64,000 nucleotides of DNA from Rhabdaerophilum sp. SD176 (lineage in GTDB: Bacteria; Pseudomonadota; Alphaproteobacteria; Rhizobiales; Beijerinckiaceae). Each line of letters starts with the position of its first letter. Positions within the stretch are counted from its first letter, which is position 1. The position numbers and the translations under genes were made by a program. The stretch lies in NCBI RefSeq assembly GCF_030143245.1, contig NZ_JARJNS010000006.1, positions 310,001-374,000 on the forward strand. Direction: 5' to 3'. The notes below the pieces were generated by a model. That model was not told the DNA's origin and did no database searches. It worked only from the letters and a program-made list of their open reading frames with translations. Shown in pieces: positions 26,045 to 34,064 of the stretch.

Positions 26045-27604
26045 TCAGGCAAAGGACAGATTGTCCGGCCGCAGGTCCATGAAGAAGAAGCTGTAGGGCT
26101 TCCAGCTGATCTTCTTCTTCACGCCATAGCTCTCGAAGGGCTGGTAGAGAATCGTGGCGGGACACGCATCTTCCCAAGCGTCCAGCATGCTCGCGAACAA
26201 GGCTTTCCGCTTGGCGGGATCGGTCTCGGATTCGAGTGCCTTCCCAAGCGTGTTGAACGCGGCAGCGTCGCCCGGGTCAAAGGCCTTTGACCGCTGGAAC
26301 TCCGAATTCGGGCCCCAGGAGATCCACAGCGCTCCGAGAGGATCGGGGAAGCGGGTCGAATTCGAGGTGTTGCCGACCTGCTGGCCTGCACTCTGCATCT
26401 GCGCGAAGCTTTCAACAACCTGAAGCTGCGCGTTGATGCCGACGGCCTTCCACATCTCCACGATGATCTGGGCGGCATCGAGAGCGGCCGTATAGTAGTT
26501 TGGCATCGTGCGATAGGTGATCGGTTCGCCTTTGTACCCGGCGTCCTTCAGAAGCGCTTTCGCCTTCGTCGGGTCAAAGGACAACGCGCGTCCCGGCAAG
26601 AACATGTCGCCAAATTCGGGGTAATTATGGGAAGCCGGGATAGCAGCCTTGCCGAGCCAGAGCGAGTCGACAAGCTTCTTGCGATCGATGGCAAGGCCGA
26701 GGGCTTGCCGGATGCGCCTGTCGTTGGTCTGCGGAGAACGGGCGTCGAAGGTCAGGAGGTGGCTGTTCGCCAGCACGACCGACCGGGCATCGACATCCTT
26801 GTACCCCTGCAACACGGTGAGCTGGTCTGGCGGGACGTTGGTGATCAGATCGAACTCGCCGGAGACCAGCCCGGCAATACGGGTCGAGAGTTCCGGCACC
26901 TCGCGGAATGTCACGCGGCGCGCATTCGGGCGGCCCATCCAATAGGCGTCATGCGCCTCGAATTCCATGAATTCATTGGCCCGTGCCCGCGAGAACCGGA
27001 AGGGGCCTGTTCCGATCGGGTTCTTCCCGAAGCCCTCGATCCCGACCTGCTCGTAATGGCGCTTGCTGACGATCCAGGAGCACCAGGAGGCCAGTCTTTG
27101 CTCGAGGAGCACATCGGGAATGCGGGTCTTGAAGCGCACGGTGTTCCGGTCAACGGCTTCAACCTCCGACAGCGTTCCGAAGAAGGCGCGGCCACCCGGG
27201 ATCGCTGCCTTTTCCCCCCAGAGCCGGCCATTGCGGAACGTGTAGGCAACATCCTCGGCGGTCATTTTCGCGCCATCGTGAAACATCACGTCGTCACGGA
27301 AACTGACCAGCAGGGATTGGCTGCTCTCGCGCTTCCAGGACGTCGCCAGATGGGGCAGCAGGGCCGACCCGCCGCCATCCGGCGAGCCCTTGAAGTCACG
27401 ACGGATGACCGTATCAAATACCGAATACGTGACCCGCGTCCCGACATTGTTCAACTCGAGTGCCGGCTCGAGCACCTTAGGCAGCTGCGCAACGGCCACC
27501 GTCAAGGTCGGTCGACGATCTGTCTGGGCAAAAGCATGGGGCGTCGTGACAACGAAGGGGGCGGCGACGAGGCCTTGTGAAAACCGGCGGCGGGTCACAG
27601 ACAT
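26045..27604 (-). CDS. Peptide-type ABC transporter substrate-binding protein, paralogue
   Basis: A 519-residue periplasmic binding protein (SBP_bac_5). Its Tat-like start is MSVTRRRFSQGLVAAPFVV, ending AFAQ. The family core is ATSWKRESSQSLLVSFRDDV and FHDGAKMTAEDVAYTFRNG. The shared EVPE...RIAGL.SG...PPDQ block shows it arose from the same ancestor as the 18231-19865 protein. The ATG at 27604 is preferred over the upstream start because it opens directly on the signal peptide, with TGGAG 9 bases before. A related but distinct ligand is likely. Confidence 0.88.
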   Translation of the reverse strand: MSVTRRRFSQGLVAAPFVVTTPHAFAQTDRRPTLTVAVAQLPKVLEPALELNNVGTRVTYSVFDTVIRRDFKGSPDGGGSALLPHLATSWKRESSQSLLVSFRDDVMFHDGAKMTAEDVAYTFRNGRLWGEKAAIPGGRAFFGTLSEVEAVDRNTVRFKTRIPDVLLEQRLASWCSWIVSKRHYEQVGIEGFGKNPIGTGPFRFSRARANEFMEFEAHDAYWMGRPNARRVTFREVPELSTRIAGLVSGEFDLITNVPPDQLTVLQGYKDVDARSVVLANSHLLTFDARSPQTNDRRIRQALGLAIDRKKLVDSLWLGKAAIPASHNYPEFGDMFLPGRALSFDPTKAKALLKDAGYKGEPITYRTMPNYYTAALDAAQIIVEMWKAVGINAQLQVVESFAQMQSAGQQVGNTSNSTRFPDPLGALWISWGPNSEFQRSKAFDPGDAAAFNTLGKALESETDPAKRKALFASMLDAWEDACPATILYQPFESYGVKKKISWKPYSFFFMDLRPDNLSFA

Positions 27605-27677
27605 GAGGCAAATCTCCAGTTGGCGCTGCCCGGTTCGTACGGAGGAGTTGCAACATGCGAGTGACAACGGCGTGCCG

Positions 27678-28544
27678 TTAGGAAGGCTCTTCCAATGTCG
27701 GATCCAGCCTGTCCCGGAGCCAGTCGCCAACGAGGCTCATCGCCATGGTGGTGAGGAAGATCGTCATGCCGGGCAGGACGGCAATCCACCACGCCTGGAG
27801 CAGATAGTTCCGGCCCGATCCGAGCATCTGCCCCAACGATGTACCGGGTGGTTGGATACCGAGCCCGAGGAAGGAGAGCGAGGTCTCGAGAAGGATGACC
27901 CATGGAAAGGTAATGCTCATCTGGACAACAAGGGATGCTGCGATGTTCGGGAGGACATGCCGGATATCGACACGTGCCGCGCTCGCTCCGAGGGCCTTCA
28001 CGGCAAGGATGTATCCCGATGCCTGCTGGGAAAGCACGAGCCCTCGAACGAGGCGGGTATACCGTTCCCAGCCTTCCAGGCTTACAAGGACGATGAAGAT
28101 CAGAAGGTTCGATCCCATCAGCGCGATGCAGGCGATGGCAATGAAGAAGGCCGGCAAGGCTGCCTGCACATCCACCATCATCATGATGATCTCCTCGACG
28201 AGACCACGCCGGCGGGTCGCCAGATAACCCAGCAGCGAACCGAAGACAGCCCCGATGAGCGTGCCTGCCATCGCGACGGCGATGGATGTCCGGACGCCAT
28301 AAATGAGCCGGCTCAGGATATCGCGGCCCAGATTGTCCGTTCCCAGCGGATAGGCCCAATCGCCCCCCCAGAAAACCGGAGGTCGCAGCCGCCTGAGAAG
28401 ATTCTGCTGGGCAAAATCATAGGGGGCGATCAACGGCGCGATCAGCGCGATCACGGCCATGCTGGCCAGAAAGGCCAACGCGAGACGGATCGATAGGGGC
28501 ATCGACCGCCGGGCAGGAGAAAATGTCTCCACCTGGACACTCAT
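27678..28544 (-). CDS. ABC transporter permease (DppC type), second operon
   Basis: A 288-residue permease with the OppC pattern: NLLRRLRPPVFWGGDWAYPL, then GTDNLGRDILSRLIYGVRTS, the EAA loop AVKALGASAARVDIRHVLP and ETSLSFLGLGIQPPGTSLGQ. The end is GDWLRDRLDPTLEEPS. It overlaps the DppB-type gene by 4 bases. The binding-protein gene follows 73 bases downstream. No ATP-binding subunit is encoded in this operon. Confidence 0.9.
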   Translation of the reverse strand: MSVQVETFSPARRSMPLSIRLALAFLASMAVIALIAPLIAPYDFAQQNLLRRLRPPVFWGGDWAYPLGTDNLGRDILSRLIYGVRTSIAVAMAGTLIGAVFGSLLGYLATRRRGLVEEIIMMMVDVQAALPAFFIAIACIALMGSNLLIFIVLVSLEGWERYTRLVRGLVLSQQASGYILAVKALGASAARVDIRHVLPNIAASLVVQMSITFPWVILLETSLSFLGLGIQPPGTSLGQMLGSGRNYLLQAWWIAVLPGMTIFLTTMAMSLVGDWLRDRLDPTLEEPS

Positions 28545-29479
28545 GAGCGGGAATGCTTCGTGCCGAAGGCGTCGATCCGAGGGTCAACCATCGCGTGAAT
28601 AAGATCGACGGCCAGGTTCGACAGGACGATGATCGCGGCAACGAAAAGGATCGCTGCCTGGACCACGGGAAGATCGCGGGACGCCGCTGCAGAGACCAAC
28701 AGGCGCCCGATACCCGGCCAGGCGAAAATCGTTTCCGTGACGACGGCGCCAGCCAGAACCAGACCGATTTCGATCCCGAGAAACATCAGGAGTGGAACAG
28801 CGGCATTCGGGAAAACATGACCCAGAAGGACGCCGAGGCGAGGTACACCTTTTCCGCGTGCCGTCCGGACATAGGGTTGGCTCAGCACCTCGAGCAGCGA
28901 TGTTCGGGTAAACCTTGCGGTCTTGCCGAGAAGACCTGACGCCAGGGTTATTGTTGGCAGGAGGAGGTGAAGCCAGGTTTCCGTCCCGGACGATGGCAGC
29001 CATCTCAGCGTCAGTGCGAAAAGAAGGATGAGCAAAATGGCAAGAAAGAAAGTCGGCAGCGAAAAGCCAAGGACGGCCAACGACATGATTGTCCGATCAA
29101 GGGGCGTGTTGCGGTGCTGAGCCGCCAGAATGCCCAGCGGAATACCCACTGCCAGCGCCAGGATAATCGCGGAGCTTCCGAGAATGAGCGTATTCGGGAT
29201 GGCCTCGAGGATGACCGTGATGGCCGGCCGACCATCGGCGAAGGACAGCCCCAAATCTCCTCGCAGCACACTGGCGAGATAGCGAAAATACTGTTCGGGA
29301 ATTGTCCGGTCGAGTCCCCAACGCGTGCGATATTCCGCGCGGGTATCTGCCGACGCATCCTCGGGGAGCAGGATATCCGTCGGGTCCCCAGAAAGGCGGA
29401 GAACAACAAAGGCGGCGCTCACGCAAAGAAGAAGCGTGAGAACGGCTCTCACGAAACGGGTTGCGAGATAGCGGGTCAT
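28541..29479 (-). CDS. ABC transporter permease (DppB type), second operon
   Basis: A 312-residue permease. I take the ATG at 29479 (MTRYLATRFVRAVLTLLLCV), since the longer frame upstream has no membrane-protein character and would cover the Pho box. The RLSGDPTDILLPED stretch, the loop VRTARGKGVPRLGVLLGHVF and TETIFAWPGIGRLLVSAAAS are typical of DppB. It heads the second importer operon, about 75 bases after a Pho box, and would need ATPases from elsewhere, most simply the pair at 19858-21863. Confidence 0.9.
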   Translation of the reverse strand: MTRYLATRFVRAVLTLLLCVSAAFVVLRLSGDPTDILLPEDASADTRAEYRTRWGLDRTIPEQYFRYLASVLRGDLGLSFADGRPAITVILEAIPNTLILGSSAIILALAVGIPLGILAAQHRNTPLDRTIMSLAVLGFSLPTFFLAILLILLFALTLRWLPSSGTETWLHLLLPTITLASGLLGKTARFTRTSLLEVLSQPYVRTARGKGVPRLGVLLGHVFPNAAVPLLMFLGIEIGLVLAGAVVTETIFAWPGIGRLLVSAAASRDLPVVQAAILFVAAIIVLSNLAVDLIHAMVDPRIDAFGTKHSRS

Positions 29480-29553
29480 CTGACCAATCCAGTGTCGGGA
29501 GCGGGATCGAATGCGCTGCGAACCGCACGAGCCGTGGTGGTTATTGGCTCGCC

Positions 29554-29571
29554 ATGACAAGGTCATGACGT
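29554..29571 (-). promoter_or_regulatory. Pho box upstream of the second ABC operon
   Basis: On the minus strand ACGTCAT-GACC-TTGTCAT has two 7-base direct repeats with 11-base period, matching CTGTCAT at 5 and 6 of 7 positions. It is 75 bases before the DppB-type start at 29479. Both importer operons thus carry the same control element. Confidence 0.65.
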
Positions 29572-29690
29572 GAGAGGGTCTCGCTGCAGCCACTCAAGCG
29601 CTGGATCAGCCGAACCGCGCCCGATGGCATGCGCCATGATCGAAAGGAGGCCTGCATGAGCAGCAGCATCCACAGATGAGCCCGCCTGCG

Positions 29691-30160
29691 GGTGCTGTCA
29701 GACTAACCAAAAAAGTCTCGGAAAGCACCCTGTCCCGGCATGGATCAGGCCGCACAAAGCTGGCGCCACGCGGTGAGAGCAGCGGCGCGGCGTTCCTTGA
29801 ATGCTGGCCTCGATGAGAGGTGTCGTTCCTGGTTGAAGTGATTGTAAATGGAGCCTTGGACCGCGGCGAATTTCTGCAGAATTTGCTTAGCGGACCTTCG
29901 GTTGGCATCCGCCGGAAGCAGAGCATCGCCCGCTCTCGTCGTCGGAATTGAACCGACTCCGGCGGATCTCCGCCGCAAAAATCGAGACCAAGAAGGTCGG
30001 GCATTTCCAACCATGTCGGGAGTTCTCCCAGGAAGCGGCCCGAAACGGTTCGAAAAGGCGAGCCAGCCATCTCCGGGCCGGTCTTGAAGTGCCAGAAAAC
30101 GCGATCGCTCCTCATCCGCTCCGGCTGCCCATACTGCCGGTCAGCGGGCGCGGGTTTTCA
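29691..30160 (-). mobile_element. IS6-family relic 3 (multiply deleted and frameshifted)
   Basis: The left terminus GGTGCTGTCAGAC is intact, and the adjoining 130 bp encode the normal transposase tail (LQKFAAVQGSIYNHFNQERH ... EWRQLC in an alternative frame). Further in are a catalytic-Glu fragment (FRRRERAMLCFRRM), a TIFAAEIRR-like piece and an N-terminal piece (RVFWHFKTGPE), in different frames and separated by deletions. The right end is degenerate. The 738-base gap between the genes at 29479 and 30218 holds the Pho box, this relic and nothing else I can support. Confidence 0.75.
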
Positions 30161-30217
30161 CCTTAACGCAATCCATGCAGGCTCGCCGCAGCGGTGGGCA
30201 GGACCGTACCAGGCTTG

Positions 30218-31171
30218 TCAGGCGGATGGAGGCATGGATGACAAGGTGACGGGCGGCCCGGCGATCGGGATCGTCAGTTTGTCGAGGGCGCCCCGCAGGC
30301 GCGGCGTTGCGAAATCCACAAAGGCCCTGACTTTGGGCGAGATCAGTCTGTTCTGCGGGTAAACGAGGTTAACGGGAACGGCTGGCGGCGTGAAGTCATC
30401 GAGAACCGGCACCAGACGCCCGTCGAGGATCTTGTCTGCGACCATGTAGGACAAAGCGATGGTGATGCCGTCGCCCATCTCCGCCGCTCCAATCGCCGCC
30501 ACCGAATCGTTGATTTCGAGGCGCGGGGTGAAGGCGACGCTCTGACCGCTTCTGCCATCCATGAAGCGCCATTCGCGGTTCGGCATCAGCCCTGTGAAGG
30601 CAATCATCGAATGCAGGCGAAGGTCGGCCGGCGAAAGCGGCGTTCCCCGGCGTGACAGGTAATCAGGACTCGCCACCAGGATCCGGCGGACCATGCCCAC
30701 CTTCTTCGCGACAAGGTTTGAATCCGGCAAGGGGCCAATCCGCACGGCCAGGTCGATACCCTCCTCGATGAGGTTGGTCAGGCGATCGAGCAAAATGACC
30801 GAGACGGACACACGAGGGTTCTGGTTGAGGAAGGCACAGACGATCGGCGTCAAGGCGGAACGACCGAATGTGACTGACGCCGTAACGGTCAAATGACCGT
30901 GCGGGACAGCCGTTTCGCCAACGGCTTCCTTTTCGGCCGTGTCCAGATCGGTCAGGATCCGGCGCGCATTCTCAAGGAAGCGCTGGCCTACTTCCGTGAT
31001 TGTGAGGCTGCGCGTCGTGCGTTGGAAGACACGGGCCCCAAGCCGGTCTTCCAATGCGGAGATGGCTCGCGTCACAGCCGGTGGCGAAAGGCGCAGGCGC
31101 GTGCCGGCCTTGGCGAAGCTACCCGCATCCGCCACCGCAACGAAAACCTCGAGCTCGTGCAGACGATCCAT
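30218..31171 (-). CDS. LysR-family transcriptional regulator
   Basis: A 317-residue regulator of the common CrgA/DhcR-like branch. The winged helix is in LEVFVAVADAGSFAKAGTRL and SPPAVTRAISALEDRLGARV, followed by FQRTTRSLTITEVGQRF. The effector domain has VRIGPLPDSNLVAKKVG. The ATG at 31171 is preferred, with GAGGGGA about 7 bases upstream. It is divergent from the AhpD-like/NTF2-like/FMN operon starting at 31298, its likely target. Confidence 0.9.
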   Translation of the reverse strand: MDRLHELEVFVAVADAGSFAKAGTRLRLSPPAVTRAISALEDRLGARVFQRTTRSLTITEVGQRFLENARRILTDLDTAEKEAVGETAVPHGHLTVTASVTFGRSALTPIVCAFLNQNPRVSVSVILLDRLTNLIEEGIDLAVRIGPLPDSNLVAKKVGMVRRILVASPDYLSRRGTPLSPADLRLHSMIAFTGLMPNREWRFMDGRSGQSVAFTPRLEINDSVAAIGAAEMGDGITIALSYMVADKILDGRLVPVLDDFTPPAVPVNLVYPQNRLISPKVRAFVDFATPRLRGALDKLTIPIAGPPVTLSSMPPSA

Positions 31172-31297
31172 TTCTATTCCCCTCAGAGGAATAATGAATT
31201 TCATATATCGCGTATTCTTTCAATCTGGATAAGGAGCCATTTTCTTCCGGAGCGCGACCGGGACGGTCCGTCGCATCAATTGAAAGAGGATAGAAAC

Positions 31298-31843
31298 ATG
31301 GCTCGTGTTGCCGTCATTGATCCCCAAACCGCCACCGGCGAAGCGAAACAGCTTCTGGACGCCGTCCAGTCCGGTCTTGGCATGGTTCCCAACTTCATCC
31401 GCGTGTTGGCGAATTCGCCCGCCGCCTTAAGCGCCTTCCTCGGCATTCACGGGATTGCCGGCGCCGGCCAGCTTGACCCGAAGACGCGCGAACGGATCGC
31501 TCTGGCGGTCGCCGAGCAGAATGCCTGCCAGTACTGCGTGTCGGCGCATACGGCGATCGGGCGGAAAGCCGGGCTCGACAACCAGGAAATGCTCGCGAAC
31601 CGGATGGGCCGTTCGGCCGATGCCAAGGCGGAAGCCGCGCTCGTCTTCGCGCGGGCACTGGTCGAGCATACCGGTCAGGTGAGCAAGGCCGAATTCGATG
31701 CCGTGCGGGCTGCGGGCCATTCCGATGCCGAGGTCATCGAGATCATCACCCATGTGGCGATGAACATCTTCACGAACCTGCTCGGCAAGGCGACGCAGGT
31801 CGAGATCGACTTCCCGAAGATCGATCTGAACAAGGCCGCCTGA
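31298..31843 (+). CDS. Carboxymuconolactone decarboxylase / AhpD-like protein
   Basis: A 181-residue cytoplasmic protein of the AhpD-like fold. The redox CXXC and following His are in EQNACQYCVSAHTAIGRKAG, and the preceding GMVPNFIRVLANSPA is typical of the peroxidase-related subgroup. I start it at the ATG at 31298, with AAAGAGGA 7 bases before, and not in the long upstream frame that crosses the LysR gene. Likely a thiol-based hydroperoxidase or a partner in one. A similar protein is encoded at 62535-63086, also opposite a LysR gene. Confidence 0.88.
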   Translation: MARVAVIDPQTATGEAKQLLDAVQSGLGMVPNFIRVLANSPAALSAFLGIHGIAGAGQLDPKTRERIALAVAEQNACQYCVSAHTAIGRKAGLDNQEMLANRMGRSADAKAEAALVFARALVEHTGQVSKAEFDAVRAAGHSDAEVIEIITHVAMNIFTNLLGKATQVEIDFPKIDLNKAA

Positions 31844-32014
31844 ACCCAAAAGGCGCTTCAGAGCACCGTGAAGCGAACGATCAGGCCGCGGGCGACATCT
31901 ACTCGGTCGCGCTGGTGCATTATCTGTGGCGGAGTGGGTCCGAGCCCTCTGACACCGTGTTCAGGCGCAGGATTGTCCTGCGCTCGACACATCCCGCAAG
32001 CAAAGGAGATTGCC

Positions 32015-32503
32015 ATGACGCCGCCAAATGCCGCTTCAGGCGCACGGCCGCCCCTGCCACCCTTCACCCGCGAGACGGCCATCCAGAAGGTGCGGATGGC
32101 CGAGGATGCCTGGAATGCGCGCGACCCGGAACGCGTCTCCCTCGCCTATACCGAGGACAGCCGCTGGCGAAACCGGGCGGAGTTTCCGGTCGGCCGCGCC
32201 GAGATCGTGCAATTTCTGGTTCGGAAATGGTCGCGCGAGCTCGACTACCGCCTCGTCAAGGAACTCTGGGCCTTCGCCGAGAACCGGATCGCGGTGCGCT
32301 TTGCTTACGAATGGCGCGACGATGCGGGGAACTGGTTCCGTAGCCACGGCAACGAGAACTGGGAGTTCGACGAGCGGGGGCTTATGCGCCTGCGCTTCGC
32401 GAGCATCAACGATCAACCGATCCGCGAGAGCGACCGGAAGTTCCGGTGGCCGCAAGGCCCGCGCCCGCAGGATCACCCGGGGTTGTCTGACCTGGGACTT
32501 TAA
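32015..32503 (+). CDS. DUF1348 NTF2-like protein
   Basis: A 162-residue cytoplasmic protein of the NTF2/SnoaL cone fold. The characteristic segments are [57 protein letters not shown] and [17 protein letters not shown]. Function is unknown; relatives accompany oxidative-stress and flavin enzymes. An AAAGGAGA ribosome site sits 8 bases before the ATG at 32015. It follows the AhpD-like gene by about 170 bases. Confidence 0.85.
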   Translation: MTPPNAASGARPPLPPFTRETAIQKVRMAEDAWNARDPERVSLAYTEDSRWRNRAEFPVGRAEIVQFLVRKWSRELDYRLVKELWAFAENRIAVRFAYEWRDDAGNWFRSHGNENWEFDERGLMRLRFASINDQPIRESDRKFRWPQGPRPQDHPGLSDLGL

Positions 32504-32536
32504 CAGCAAGGGCCGGATGGCCCTGAGGAGACCGTC

Positions 32537-33160
32537 ATGTCGCACAAATTCGCGGACATTGCCTTCACCCCGACGGTGAAGAAGATACAGGAGGATCTGG
32601 GGAGCCGGATGGCCTATGCCCGGATGGAGGGTGTTCCGGAAGCGATGAACCATGCGCTGACCAGCGCCGAGGCCGGCTTCATCGCGGCACGGGATTCGCT
32701 GTACATGGCGACCGTCAGCGAGACGGGTTGGCCCTACATCCAGCATCGGGGAGGCCCTGCGGGCTTCGTGCGGGTGCTTGACGAACACACGATCGGTTTC
32801 GCGGATTTCCGCGGTAACCGGCAATATGTCAGCGTCGGCAACCTGATGACGGACGCCCGCGTGTCGCTGTTCTTCATGGATTATCCGAACAAGACGCGCC
32901 TCAAGCTCTTTGGTCGTGCCCGGATCGTCGGGCTCGACGACCAGGCGACGCTCAGCCGGCTCGAACTGCCTGATTATCGGGCCCGGGTCGAACGCGGGTT
33001 TCTCATCACCGTCGAGGGGTTCGATTGGAACTGCCCGCAGCACATCACCGAGCGGTTCACGCTCGATGAGATCCGCGCGATGACCGCGCCGCTCACCACC
33101 CGGATCGCCGAACTCGAGGCGGAACTCGCCCGTCGTCCGGCCTTGCTTCCCACAGAATGA
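32537..33160 (+). CDS. Pyridoxamine-5'-phosphate-oxidase-like FMN-binding protein
   Basis: A 207-residue split-barrel flavoprotein. The FMN-site region is DSLYMATVSETGWPYIQHRG with GFADFRGNRQYVSVGNL, and the strand VSLFFMDYPNKTRLKLFGRA follows. The tail NCPQHITERFTLDEI is typical of the pyridoxamine-oxidase-related subgroup with unknown substrate. It lies 34 bases after the NTF2-like gene and probably belongs to the same LysR-controlled operon. Confidence 0.87.
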   Translation: MSHKFADIAFTPTVKKIQEDLGSRMAYARMEGVPEAMNHALTSAEAGFIAARDSLYMATVSETGWPYIQHRGGPAGFVRVLDEHTIGFADFRGNRQYVSVGNLMTDARVSLFFMDYPNKTRLKLFGRARIVGLDDQATLSRLELPDYRARVERGFLITVEGFDWNCPQHITERFTLDEIRAMTAPLTTRIAELEAELARRPALLPTE

Positions 33161-33168
33161 GGTGCGCC

Positions 33169-33396
33169 ATGCCGGAGAGAACCGAACGTCGGAGCCGTCA
33201 CCGGGAATGCCTCGAACTCGAGGCGCAATACGGCCAGTTCATTTCATGCGAAGGGTATGCGCATCCGGATGATCTCGAGCGCAATCGGTGGTCGCCCGGA
33301 AGGGGCACCGTCGCCTCCCCGATGATGACAGCTCTGCTCGACGGATTCCGCGCATTGCGCGAGGCGCTCCGCGGGCGCTGTCAGACTCAACAATAA
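33169..33396 (+). CDS. Small hypothetical protein whose end lies in an IS6 relic
   Basis: About 75 residues, starting at an ATG with GAGG 6 bases upstream (an ATG at 33157 overlapping the previous stop is the alternative). Charged, with RTERRSRHRECLELEAQYGQ and no recognised domain. The last few residues (CQTQQ) are encoded by the terminal repeat of the relic that begins at 33374, so the natural C-terminus was probably lost. Confidence 0.45.
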   Translation: MPERTERRSRHRECLELEAQYGQFISCEGYAHPDDLERNRWSPGRGTVASPMMTALLDGFRALREALRGRCQTQQ

Positions 33397-33643
33397 AGTC
33401 TTGGAATGTCCCCTGCCCCGGTCTGGATCAGGCCACGCAAAGCTGACGCCATTCACTGAGAGCGGCGGCGGGACGTTCCTTGAATGTTGACCTGGATGAG
33501 AGGTGTCGCTCCTGATTGCGGTGCTTGCGGATCGAGCCTTGCACCCAAGCAAATGTCAGGTCACGGAAGACGCGCATCGCATTTCCGGTCCGGCCAGCCG
33601 CCTTCCCCATCAGCGGCAAGCCGGTTTTCCTCCGACAGTGCCC
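33374..33643 (-). mobile_element. IS6-family relic 4, MITE-sized with both ends
   Basis: Both termini remain: GGCGCTGTCAGAC at the left, and the complement of GGGCACTGTCGG at the right. Only about 270 bp lies between them. It joins the transposase C-terminus (NQERHLSSRSTFKERPAAAL) almost directly to the region before the transposase start. There is no 8-bp target duplication. It separates a truncated small ORF from a truncated M16 peptidase fragment. Confidence 0.75.
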
Positions 33644-33873
33644 AGCAGAGTATGCGGCGCGCACCTTATGTCGCCCGCATCACGCGCAATGCGATGCTTG
33701 AAGGACTGCCAGCCGATCATGTAGAGACCTATGAAAAGCGTATCGCAGCCATCACGCCCGAACGCGTGAACAGGGCGATCCGCGAAAATCTCGACAATCG
33801 CCCGCTGGCGACAATCATCGTGGCACCCGATGCCGCCAGCTTCACGGTGGACTGTGTGGTCAAATCGGCGTAG
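33644..33873 (+). pseudogene. C-terminal fragment of an M16-family zinc peptidase
   Basis: The frame reads APYVARITRNAMLEGLPADH, then VETYEKRIAAITPERVNRAI, and RPLATIIVAPDAA, the pattern of the last 70 residues of M16 (insulinase/PqqL-like) peptidases. The zinc-binding HXXEH part and everything N-terminal is gone; the break coincides with the right end of the IS6 relic. The long frame visible from 33484 is an accidental read-through of the relic. Confidence 0.65.
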
Positions 33874-34064
33874 GAGGCGGAGGCCTGTCGTTGAGCCTGG
33901 CCTTACACCGGGAGGGAGAGCGCGGCCCGCAACAACCGCTTCGCTCCCGCTTTTCAGTCGTTCAGCGTTGCATCATCGATCTCCGAAACCGGACCTTCAT
34001 CGGTATCCAGGAAAATAGGCGCTCTTCCGTTCATGCAGCCGGCAGCAGGCCAGATTTGTTATCG

